NCBI RefSeq assembly: GCF_023715105.1
Contig: NZ_JAMBNO010000012.1
Location: 113,042-177,041, forward strand
Length of the DNA stretch: 64,000 bases
Direction of reading: 5' to 3'
From: Hydrogenophaga intermedia
GTDB lineage: Bacteria > Pseudomonadota > Gammaproteobacteria > Burkholderiales > Burkholderiaceae_C
Both the position numbers and the translations under genes were made by a program. Of this stretch, positions 48,458 to 55,704 are shown piece after piece. The stretch's first letter is position 1. Each line of letters opens with the position of its first letter. The notes beneath the pieces were generated by a model. It searched no databases. It was not told the DNA's origin and saw only the letters and a list, made by a program, of their open reading frames with translations.

Positions 48458-48535
48458 GGGGTGCTCCCCTCCGCGACTGTCCCCCGGGCCGGCTGCGCCG
48501 GCCCTCCTCCTTTATGTCGCTACGGGGAGCACCCC
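48458..48535 (+). repeat. Structured inverted repeat, copy A
   Basis: A 78-bp element. From outside in: outer stem GGGGTGCTCCCC / GGGGAGCACCCC, inner stem GCGAC / GTCGC, unpaired TGTCCCCC and TCCTCCTTTAT, and apical stem GGGCCGGC-TGC-GCCGGCCC. The unpaired segments and inner stem are identical, in inverse orientation, to copy B at 48602-48677, while the outer and apical stems differ but still pair. It lies in the only stretch above 300 bp without a gene (48403-48711). Confidence 0.8.
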
Positions 48536-48601
48536 ACACTCGCGAGCTGAAGTGACGTTGGAGCGCGCCTCCGTCGCAAGCCGACGAGGTCGGCGGTGAT
48601 C

Positions 48602-48677
48602 GGTGTCCGGCGCAGCGACATAAAGGAGGAGCCAAGGGCGCAGCCCTTGGCGGGGGACAGTCGCGAAGCCGGATACC
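48602..48677 (-). repeat. Structured inverted repeat, copy B
   Basis: A 76-bp element inverted relative to copy A, 66 bp away. Forward-strand order: GGTGTCCGGC, GCGAC, ATAAAGGAGGA, apical stem GCCAAGGGC-GCA-GCCCTTGGC, GGGGGACA, GTCGC, GCCGGATACC. The outer arms pair 9 of 10. The ATAAAGGAGGA and GGGGGACA strings are the exact complements of copy A's internal loop, and the apical loop GCA/TGC is also kept. A REP/BIME-like dispersed element is the simplest reading. Confidence 0.8.
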
Positions 48678-48711
48678 GGTCGGCGCCGACCGGATCAACC
48701 GGAGACCGCCA

Positions 48712-50361
48712 TCAGCGAGAGAGAAACGCCCGCAAAGCCTCAGACCGCAGTTGCTTGCCAATCGCCTTCACATCCACACCCGCAGGCAAGGTCCACCAAC
48801 CCCCCGCCTGCATGGCGCGCCCCGCCGCCACACACCGCCGCACCACCTCGTCAAACACAGCGTCGTCGAAGTTGAGCGAGAAGATGAAGCGCCCCGTACC
48901 CACCCAGCTCAAGGCCAGACCATGCCAGCGAAGGTAGTACTGGTACATCCAGTGATACCGCCCTGGCTGCGTGTACGACAGCGTCCACACGCTGTGCAGG
49001 TTGTCGGCGCGCACTGGCAGGCCGGCGTCGGCCATCGCCGCGTTGAAACGTTCGCGCCGCGCGTTCCAGCGCTCGTCGCTGCCCGCGTACATCGCCTGCA
49101 CCCCGGGCGTGTCCAGACGGCTGAAGAATGCGTGCATGCCGCCCATCACGTGCGGATGTGCGTTGAAGGTGCCGCGCGCAAAGCACAGGTCGGCCGGCCG
49201 CTCGGGGCGAAAGCGCTGCATGAGGTCGGCGCGGCCGCACACCACACCCACCGGGTAGCCGCCCGCCACCGTCTTGCCGTAGGTCACCATGTCGGCCTTC
49301 ACGCCGAAGTATTCCTGCGCACCACCGCGTGCGAGGCGAAAACCCAGGAACACCTCGTCAAAGATCAACACGATGCCGCGCTCGGTGCACACCTGCCGCA
49401 GCTCACGCAGCCACTGCGTGTAGGCAGCGCGGTCGTAGCCGGCGCTGCGCAGGCCGTTCATGAGCGTGGAGTCGCCGGGCGCGTTGCGGTTGGGGTGCAG
49501 GGCCTGCAGCGGGTTCACCAGAACGCAGGCGATGTCGCGCCGCGTGCGCAGCACCTGCAGGCTGCGCGGGTCCATGTCTTTCAGCGTATAGGTCTCGCGT
49601 GGCGGCATCGGGTTGCCGGGGCCGGGCTGCACGTCTTCCCACCAGCCGTGGTACGCGCCGCAGAACCGCACCAGGTGCTTTTTCTTCGTGTGGTAGCGCG
49701 CCAGGCGCACGGCCTGCATCACGGCCTCGGTACCGCTCATGTGGAAGGACACCTGGTCCTGGCCCGAGATGGCTTTGAGGCGCGCGATGTTGCTGGCCAC
49801 CACCGGGTGGTACGCGCCCAGCACCGGGCCAAGCTCGAGGCCGATATGCGCGCCCTCGTCCATGCAGGCCTTGTAGAAGTCGACACCGAACACGTTGACG
49901 CCGTAGGAGCCGGTGAGGTCGATGAAGCGGTTGCCATCCATGTCCTCGACCTCGACGCCGTCGGCCGCACGCAAGAACGCCCCCACCTTGAGGCGCTCGC
50001 GCAAGTACGGGCTGAAGGGGAACGGCACGCGGTAAGCCCCGGTGAACTGCAGGTCGGCCAGGCCTTCACGCGCTTCGGCCGTCAAGGCCAGCGATTGCGC
50101 GTAGCGCTCGGCGAAGCCGGTACACAGCGCATCGAAGGCCGCGCGGCGCCGCGCGGCGAGCGCGTCGTCGGCGCCGTCGGCGCGGAAGAAGGTGTGTTCG
50201 TCGAACCCGTAACCTGGCAGCCAGCGCGCCAGCCGCTTGGCCATGCGCGAATGGCCCGCAAGCGATCGGTGTTTGGCGCGCGAGAGTTCGAGGCGCTGCT
50301 TGAGGTAAGGCAAGGCCAGCAACAGCGAGCCGGCTGGCAGTGCGTAAGGAAGCAAGGACAT
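48712..50361 (-). CDS. Membrane-anchored class III aminotransferase
   Basis: A 549-residue PLP enzyme of the class III (glutamate-1-semialdehyde aminomutase/ornithine aminotransferase) fold. Residues 1-18 (MSLLPYALPAGSLLLALP) form a hydrophobic anchor and about 110 further residues precede the fold, so it is ~120 aa longer than HemL. The PLP lysine is Lys363 (TYGKTVAGGYPVG), the pocket Asp is in LIFDEVFLGFR, and SGTEAVMQAVRLAR binds phosphate. It lacks features that would mark it as the true HemL. It diverges from a phosphatidylserine decarboxylase gene by 58 bp, suggesting a role on lipid-linked amines; that is inference. Confidence 0.82.
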   Translation of the reverse strand: MSLLPYALPAGSLLLALPYLKQRLELSRAKHRSLAGHSRMAKRLARWLPGYGFDEHTFFRADGADDALAARRRAAFDALCTGFAERYAQSLALTAEAREGLADLQFTGAYRVPFPFSPYLRERLKVGAFLRAADGVEVEDMDGNRFIDLTGSYGVNVFGVDFYKACMDEGAHIGLELGPVLGAYHPVVASNIARLKAISGQDQVSFHMSGTEAVMQAVRLARYHTKKKHLVRFCGAYHGWWEDVQPGPGNPMPPRETYTLKDMDPRSLQVLRTRRDIACVLVNPLQALHPNRNAPGDSTLMNGLRSAGYDRAAYTQWLRELRQVCTERGIVLIFDEVFLGFRLARGGAQEYFGVKADMVTYGKTVAGGYPVGVVCGRADLMQRFRPERPADLCFARGTFNAHPHVMGGMHAFFSRLDTPGVQAMYAGSDERWNARRERFNAAMADAGLPVRADNLHSVWTLSYTQPGRYHWMYQYYLRWHGLALSWVGTGRFIFSLNFDDAVFDEVVRRCVAAGRAMQAGGWWTLPAGVDVKAIGKQLRSEALRAFLSR

Positions 50362-50419
50362 GGAGGGGCATCCCGCGGTGGTGATGCCCACCCTTGTATG
50401 GCCGTTGAATGACCCACGT

Positions 50420-51358
50420 ATGAAGGCCACACGACAGAACACCCTCTCCCGGGCCGGTGGCGCCGACGCGCCGTTCGGCGCCTGGCGCCGCCTGCTGCGC
50501 CGATTCGCCCTCAACGAGGACCTCAACTTCCTGCTCACCAACCGCGTGCCACGCATCGCGCTCACGCGCTTCATGGGCTGGTTCAGCCGCATCCGTCAGC
50601 CGCTGGTGCGCGATGCCTCGATGGCGGTGTGGAAGGCCTTTACCGATCTCGACCTGAGTGACGCTAAGAAGACGCAATTCGACAGCCTGCACGACTGCTT
50701 CACGCGCGAGCTGCGCGAAGGCGCGCGCCCGATCGATACCGACCCCACCACCCTCGCAAGCCCTTGCGACGCCATCGTGGGCGCCTGCGGGCGCATCGAT
50801 GACGGCGGCCAGGTGTTTCAGGCCAAGGGCTTTGCGTATGCACTGCACGAACTCATCGGTGATTCGCCGCGCGCCCGCGAGGCCACGGCCGCGCTGCGCG
50901 GCGGAAGTTACGTGACGTTGCGCCTCACCTCGGCCATGTACCACCGCTTCCACGCGCCCGACGCGCTGACACTGGAGCACGTGACGCACTTCAGTGGCGA
51001 CACATGGAACGTGAACCCGATCGCGCTCGCCCGCGTCGAAAAACTGTTCTGCCGCAACGAGCGCGCCGCGCTCTACACCCGGTTGCACGACGGCACGCCG
51101 CTGCTGCTGGTGCCCGTGGCCGCCATCCTGGTGGCCAGCCTGCGCCTGCGCGCGTTGCGCCTGCCGCTCAACACCCGCTATCGCGGCCCCGACGAGCTAC
51201 CGTGCAGCGCTCGCTACGCCCGAGGTGAGGAGATGGGCCACTTCGAGCACGGCTCCACCATCCTGGTGTTCGCGCCGCCGGGTGTGTCGATCGTTCCCGG
51301 TGTGGATGCGGGGCAGCCGATCCGTGTGGGCCAGCCGTTGCTGCGCCGTGATGCCTGA
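50420..51358 (+). CDS. Phosphatidylserine decarboxylase-like protein
   Basis: A 312-residue pyruvoyl enzyme of the phosphatidylserine decarboxylase family, which makes phosphatidylethanolamine. The self-cleavage motif is HGST with Ser279 as the future pyruvoyl group (FEHGSTILVFAPPG), the catalytic Asp is in SPCDAIVG and the His in MYHRFHAPD. It resembles the group II/auxiliary Psd type. The start is placed at 50420 (MKATRQNTLS); earlier ATGs would overlap the divergent aminotransferase start. phoX-2 follows 78 bp downstream. Whether it is the cell's main Psd or a specialised copy cannot be told here. Confidence 0.88.
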   Translation: MKATRQNTLSRAGGADAPFGAWRRLLRRFALNEDLNFLLTNRVPRIALTRFMGWFSRIRQPLVRDASMAVWKAFTDLDLSDAKKTQFDSLHDCFTRELREGARPIDTDPTTLASPCDAIVGACGRIDDGGQVFQAKGFAYALHELIGDSPRAREATAALRGGSYVTLRLTSAMYHRFHAPDALTLEHVTHFSGDTWNVNPIALARVEKLFCRNERAALYTRLHDGTPLLLVPVAAILVASLRLRALRLPLNTRYRGPDELPCSARYARGEEMGHFEHGSTILVFAPPGVSIVPGVDAGQPIRVGQPLLRRDA

Positions 51359-51371
51359 ACGCGACACGCGG

Positions 51372-51389
51372 CTGTCATGTGACTTTCAC
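51372..51389 (+). promoter_or_regulatory. PhoB box upstream of phoX-2
   Basis: CTGTCAT-GTGA-CTTTCAC. The first half-site is a perfect match to the PhoB consensus heptamer and the second matches five of seven, with the correct 4-bp spacer (11-bp phase). It sits 47 nt before the phoX-2 ATG, a normal position for an activating Pho box. A CATAAC at 51413 may be the -10. Confidence 0.7.
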
Positions 51390-51436
51390 GAAGGCCGCCC
51401 AGCATTCGCTGGCATAACAACCCCACGAGGACCTCC

Positions 51437-53608
51437 ATGAACGCACCAGACCTGCGCCCGGGCGCGCTCTTCAACGACGAAGATTCCAACCGCAGCGACA
51501 ACGCCACCTTCGATAGCGTGCTCGACGCGCGCCTGAGCCGCCGCCGGCTGCTCGGCGGGGGTGCTGCCGTGGCCGCCGGTGCCGCTGTGGCCGGCTGCGC
51601 CACGCCCGCGACCAACACCGCCAGCGGCCCGGTGCAGCAACTGGGTTTCACGCCGGTCGCGCGCAGCGTGGCCGACACGGTGAGCGTGCCTGCGGGCTAC
51701 ACCGCGCAGGTGCTGTACGCGGGTGGCGACCCGCTCAAGGCCGGCATGGCGGCATTCAAGAACGACGGCACCGACAACGATTGGGGCAACCGCGCCGGTG
51801 ACCACCACGACGGCATCGAGTGGTTCGGCCTCGACGCGCAGGGCAAGCCCTCGGACACCTTCACCTCGCGCGGCTTGCTGGCCATGAACCACGAGGCCAC
51901 CACCGACGAGAAACTCTCCTCGTTCTTCATCCACGCCAACGGCGGCACCGCCACGCTGCCGCGCCCGGCGGGCGAGATCGACAAGGAGCTCATGATCCAC
52001 GGCCTGTCGGTGGTCGAAGTCCGCCAGGAAATGGGCCCGGGGGGCCGCCGTTGGGCCACGCGCCAGGACTCGCCGCTGAACCGCCGCATCACCACCATGA
52101 GCGAGGCCGTCTTCACGGGTCCCGCGGCCGGCAGCGCGCACCTGGTGACGAAGTTCAGCCCCACCGGCACCAAGGGCCGCGGCACCGTCAACAACTGCGG
52201 CACCGGCCGCACGCCCTGGGGCACCTTCGTCTCGGGCGAAGAGAACTGGTTCGGCTACTTCTTCCGCGACGCGCAGGACGACGCGCGCCGCAACGATCCG
52301 AAGATCACCGCCGCCTTCAACCGCTATGGCCGCCGCGCCGGCGCGCCCAGCCGCCACGGTTGGGAGAGTGGCGGCAGCGACGACCGCTTCCAGCGCTGGA
52401 ACACCGGCGCCACCGGTGCCAGCGCGCGCGACGACTACCGCAACGAGTTCCACACCTTCGGCTACATCGTCGAACTCGACCCCTACAGCCCGAACACGCT
52501 GCTCACCAAGCGCACCGCGCTCGGGCGCTTCGCGCACGAGAACGTCACCTTCGCCAAACCCGTGGCCGGCCAGCCCGTGGTGGCGTACATGGGTTGTGAC
52601 GCGCGTGGTGAGTACATCTACAAGTTCGTCTCCAGCGAGAAGTGGGACCCGGCCGACGCCAACCCGCGCAACCGCCTGGCCGCGGGCGACAAGTACCTCG
52701 ACAGCGGCACGCTGTACGCGGCGCGCTTCAACGCCGACGGCAACGGCGAGTGGCTCGAGCTCTCGCCGAAGAACCCGGCCATTGCCGCCTACAAGGGCTT
52801 TGATTTCAAGACCGCGGCCGACATCTGCGTGTTCACGCGACTGGCCGCTGACGCCGTGGGTGCCACCAAGATGGACCGTCCCGAGTGGGCCGGCGTGAAC
52901 CCGAAGAACGGCGAGGTCTACATCACGCTGACCAACAACAGCGAACGCACCGCGGCCACGGTGGACGCCGCCAACCCGCGCGCCTACACCGACCTGAAGG
53001 CCGGCAAGGAGCAAAAGGGCAACGTGCACGGCCACATCGTGCGCCTGGCCGAGACCGCCCCGGCCGAGGCGAAGTTCCGCTGGGACATCTACCTCTTCGC
53101 GTCCGAAGCCGACGCTGACAAGGCCACGGTGAACCTGTCCAACCTGAGCGCCGAGAACGACCTTTCCTCGCCCGACGGCCTGGTGTTCAGCCCCGCCACC
53201 GGCATCTGCTGGATCCAGACCGACGACGGCGCCTACACCGACAAGACCAACTGCATGCTGCTGGCCGCCATGCCCGGCCGCGTGGGCGACGGCGCGCCGG
53301 TGAAGATCAAGGCCGGCGACAAGGAGGTCACCACCTACGCCGGCAAACCGCAGACGCCGGCCACGCTGCGCCGCTTCCTCGTCGGCCCGCGCGGCGCCGA
53401 GATCACCGGCATCACCGAGACGCCCGATGGCCGCGCGATCTTCGTGAACATCCAGCACGCGGGCGAGAACACGAAGATGGCCGATGTGAACGACCCGTCG
53501 AAGTACGAGAGCCGCTGGCCCGCCAACGCAGGCTACGGCGCCGGCCAGCGCCCGCGCTCGGCGACCATCGTGATCACGAAGAACGACGGCGGCGTGATCG
53601 GCACCTGA
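51437..53608 (+). CDS. phoX: PhoX family alkaline phosphatase (second copy)
   Basis: A 723-residue PhoX paralogue of the gene at 44195. The Tat signal is SRRRLLGGGAAVAAGAAVAG with a lipobox-like VAGC. The same blocks are present: MNHEATTDEK, NCGTGRTPWGTFVSGEENWF, KRTALGRFAHENV, MGCDARGEYIYKFVS, DRPEWAGVNPKNGEVYITLTNN, SPDGLVFS and GAEITGITETPDG. The predicted ligands appear intact in both copies. It differs by inserts around residues 280-330. The best Pho box in the window precedes it and a GAGG ribosome site lies seven bases before the ATG. Confidence 0.9.
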   Translation: MNAPDLRPGALFNDEDSNRSDNATFDSVLDARLSRRRLLGGGAAVAAGAAVAGCATPATNTASGPVQQLGFTPVARSVADTVSVPAGYTAQVLYAGGDPLKAGMAAFKNDGTDNDWGNRAGDHHDGIEWFGLDAQGKPSDTFTSRGLLAMNHEATTDEKLSSFFIHANGGTATLPRPAGEIDKELMIHGLSVVEVRQEMGPGGRRWATRQDSPLNRRITTMSEAVFTGPAAGSAHLVTKFSPTGTKGRGTVNNCGTGRTPWGTFVSGEENWFGYFFRDAQDDARRNDPKITAAFNRYGRRAGAPSRHGWESGGSDDRFQRWNTGATGASARDDYRNEFHTFGYIVELDPYSPNTLLTKRTALGRFAHENVTFAKPVAGQPVVAYMGCDARGEYIYKFVSSEKWDPADANPRNRLAAGDKYLDSGTLYAARFNADGNGEWLELSPKNPAIAAYKGFDFKTAADICVFTRLAADAVGATKMDRPEWAGVNPKNGEVYITLTNNSERTAATVDAANPRAYTDLKAGKEQKGNVHGHIVRLAETAPAEAKFRWDIYLFASEADADKATVNLSNLSAENDLSSPDGLVFSPATGICWIQTDDGAYTDKTNCMLLAAMPGRVGDGAPVKIKAGDKEVTTYAGKPQTPATLRRFLVGPRGAEITGITETPDGRAIFVNIQHAGENTKMADVNDPSKYESRWPANAGYGAGQRPRSATIVITKNDGGVIGT

Positions 53609-53619
53609 GCGAAGCCTCA

Positions 53620-53647
53620 CTTAAGCGGCACTTAAGCCCCACTTAAG
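53620..53647 (+). promoter_or_regulatory. Triple CTTAAG repeat, PmrA-box-like
   Basis: CTTAAG-CGGCA-CTTAAG-CCCCA-CTTAAG, three identical hexamers spaced by exactly 5 bp (11-bp phase). The PmrA/BasR box is YTTAAK-N5-YTTAAK, so this reads as two overlapping boxes. It lies 47 bp before the LtaS-like start and 11 bp after the phoX-2 stop. Confidence 0.65.
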
Positions 53648-53694
53648 GCGGGGCAACTGCAATTGCGGGCTGGCGCACACGCGCCGGCCCGACC

Positions 53695-55695
53695 ATGCCC
53701 CCGCCCACCACCGCACCCGCCCTCTGCGCCTCTTCCCGTGACACGCCGCGCGAGCCTGCCTTGCTCGCGGTTTGGCGCTGCCTGCTGCCGTTGTGGCCGC
53801 TGGTGGCCGGTATGTGGCTCGTGTTGATTGCCTCGCGGCTGGGCCTGATGGTGTGGCTTGCGCCGCGCGTGCAGGCACAGAACGCCTGGGGCGAGGTGCT
53901 GCTGCAGGGCCTGCGCTTTGATGGCGTGCTGCTCGGCTTCATCTGGCTGTTGCCCGCCGCGCTATGGCCCCTGGCCTGCACCCTGCCGCGCGGGCAGACG
54001 CTGGCCTGGCGAGCGATGCGTCTGTACACGTCAACGGCCTTCGTGGTGCTGTTGTTCATGGAATGGTCCACACCCGGCTTCATCGCCGAGTACGACAGCC
54101 GTCCCAACTACCTCTTCGTGGAATACCTGGGCTACATGCGCGAGGTGGGCGGCACGTTGATTGGCGATCACCTGACAGCCCTGCTCGGCGCGGTGGTTGC
54201 GCTGCCGCTGGCGCTCTGGGCTTATCGCCGGCTCACGCAATGGCGGGCGCCGCTGCCGCGCCTGCACCCGCTGGCGGCGCTGGCGCTGGCACTGGCGCTG
54301 ACCTCAGGCGCTGCGTTGCTGGCGCGCGGCACGCTGGGCCACCGGCCCGCCAACCCGGCACTGGCCGCCACCACCGCCGACAACCTGGTGAACCAGCTGC
54401 CGATGGGTTCCACCTACACACTCACGTACGCGCTGTACCTGGCGCGCAAGAGCGAAGACGGGGGCATCGTCTACGGCGAGATGCCGCGCGAGCAGGTGCT
54501 GCGCGAAGTGATCGCCGCCACCGGCGCCGACCCGGCGGGCTTTGACGACCCGGCCCACCCGAGCATGCACCTGCAGGCGAGCGTTCCGGCGCCAGCGCGC
54601 CCGCGCAACCTGGTGATCGTGCTGGAGGAAAGCCTGGGCGCGGAATTCGTCGCGCGACTCGGCGGCGAGGCGGTGACACCAAACCTCGAACGACTGGCGG
54701 CGCAAGGCCTGTGGTTCGAGCGGCTCTACGCGACCGGTACGCGCTCGGTGCGTGGCATCGAGGCGGTGCTGGCGGGCTTTCCCCCCACGTCGGCACCGAG
54801 CACCGTGAAGCTTGCGAAGTCGCAGCAGGGCTTCTTCACCCTCGCCTCCTTTCTCAAGGCGCGCGGGTACACCTCGACCTTCTTCTATGGTGGCGAGTCG
54901 CACTTCGACAACATGCGCGGCTTCTTCATGGGCAACGGCTTCGATCGGGTGATCGACCAGAACGATTTCGGTCCCGAGGTGTTCCGCGGCACCTGGGGTG
55001 TGGCCGACGGACCCCTGCTCGACGCCGCTCACCGCGCCTTCACGCAGACCAGGGAACCGTTCTTCGGCTTCGTGTTCACCTCGTCCAACCACACGCCGTT
55101 CGAGTTTCCCGATGGCGAGATCACGCTGCACGAGCAGCCCAAGGGCACGGTGCTCAACGCGGTGAAGTACGCCGACCACGCACTGGGCCGCTTCTTCGAA
55201 CAGGCGCAGAAGGAACCCTACTGGAAGGACACCGTGTTCCTCGTGGTGGCCGACCACAACTCACGCGTGTATGGCGATACCCTGGTGCCGGTGAAGCGCT
55301 TCCACATCCCAGGCCTCATCCTGGGCGGGCCGGTGCAGCCCGGTGTGATCGCCGAGACCGCGAGCCAGATCGACCTTGGCCCGACGCTGATCTCGCTGCT
55401 GGGCCTGCAGGGCCGTCACCCCATGATCGGCCGCGACCTCACCCAACCCGCGGTGCGCGCCCTGCCCGGCCGCGCGGTGATGCAGTTCGACAAGTCGCAG
55501 GCCTACATGGAAAACAACGAGGTGGTGGTGCTGCGCCCGGACCTGCCGCCCACGCTGCTGCGCCACGACCCCGCCACCGGTGCGGCACAGCCCGCCGGCG
55601 AACCGCCCGCGGACCTGGTGCGCAAGGCGTTGGCGCAGGCCCTGTTCACGCCCCTGGCCTACCGCGAACGCTGGCACACCAACGCCGCGCCCTGA
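53695..55695 (+). CDS. LtaS/OpgB-like sulfatase-fold transferase
   Basis: A 666-residue inner-membrane enzyme of the lipoteichoic-acid-synthase family. Five N-terminal helices (about 25-215) are followed by a periplasmic alkaline-phosphatase-fold domain. The nucleophile is Thr349 in ATGTRSVRG, with metal ligands Glu in LEESLGAEF and Asp-His in VVADHNSR. In Gram-negative bacteria such proteins transfer phosphoglycerol (OpgB) or phosphoethanolamine (EptA, a more distant branch) to glycans or lipids. The triple CTTAAG repeat upstream fits envelope-stress control. Donor and acceptor are not readable from the sequence. Confidence 0.88.
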   Translation: MPPPTTAPALCASSRDTPREPALLAVWRCLLPLWPLVAGMWLVLIASRLGLMVWLAPRVQAQNAWGEVLLQGLRFDGVLLGFIWLLPAALWPLACTLPRGQTLAWRAMRLYTSTAFVVLLFMEWSTPGFIAEYDSRPNYLFVEYLGYMREVGGTLIGDHLTALLGAVVALPLALWAYRRLTQWRAPLPRLHPLAALALALALTSGAALLARGTLGHRPANPALAATTADNLVNQLPMGSTYTLTYALYLARKSEDGGIVYGEMPREQVLREVIAATGADPAGFDDPAHPSMHLQASVPAPARPRNLVIVLEESLGAEFVARLGGEAVTPNLERLAAQGLWFERLYATGTRSVRGIEAVLAGFPPTSAPSTVKLAKSQQGFFTLASFLKARGYTSTFFYGGESHFDNMRGFFMGNGFDRVIDQNDFGPEVFRGTWGVADGPLLDAAHRAFTQTREPFFGFVFTSSNHTPFEFPDGEITLHEQPKGTVLNAVKYADHALGRFFEQAQKEPYWKDTVFLVVADHNSRVYGDTLVPVKRFHIPGLILGGPVQPGVIAETASQIDLGPTLISLLGLQGRHPMIGRDLTQPAVRALPGRAVMQFDKSQAYMENNEVVVLRPDLPPTLLRHDPATGAAQPAGEPPADLVRKALAQALFTPLAYRERWHTNAAP

Positions 55696-55704
55696 GGCGG
55701 CGAT

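Noticed and set aside
48536..48601. A small gene or RNA between the two inverted elements
   Set aside because: No start with a ribosome site and no promoter-like box was seen in the 66-bp spacer.
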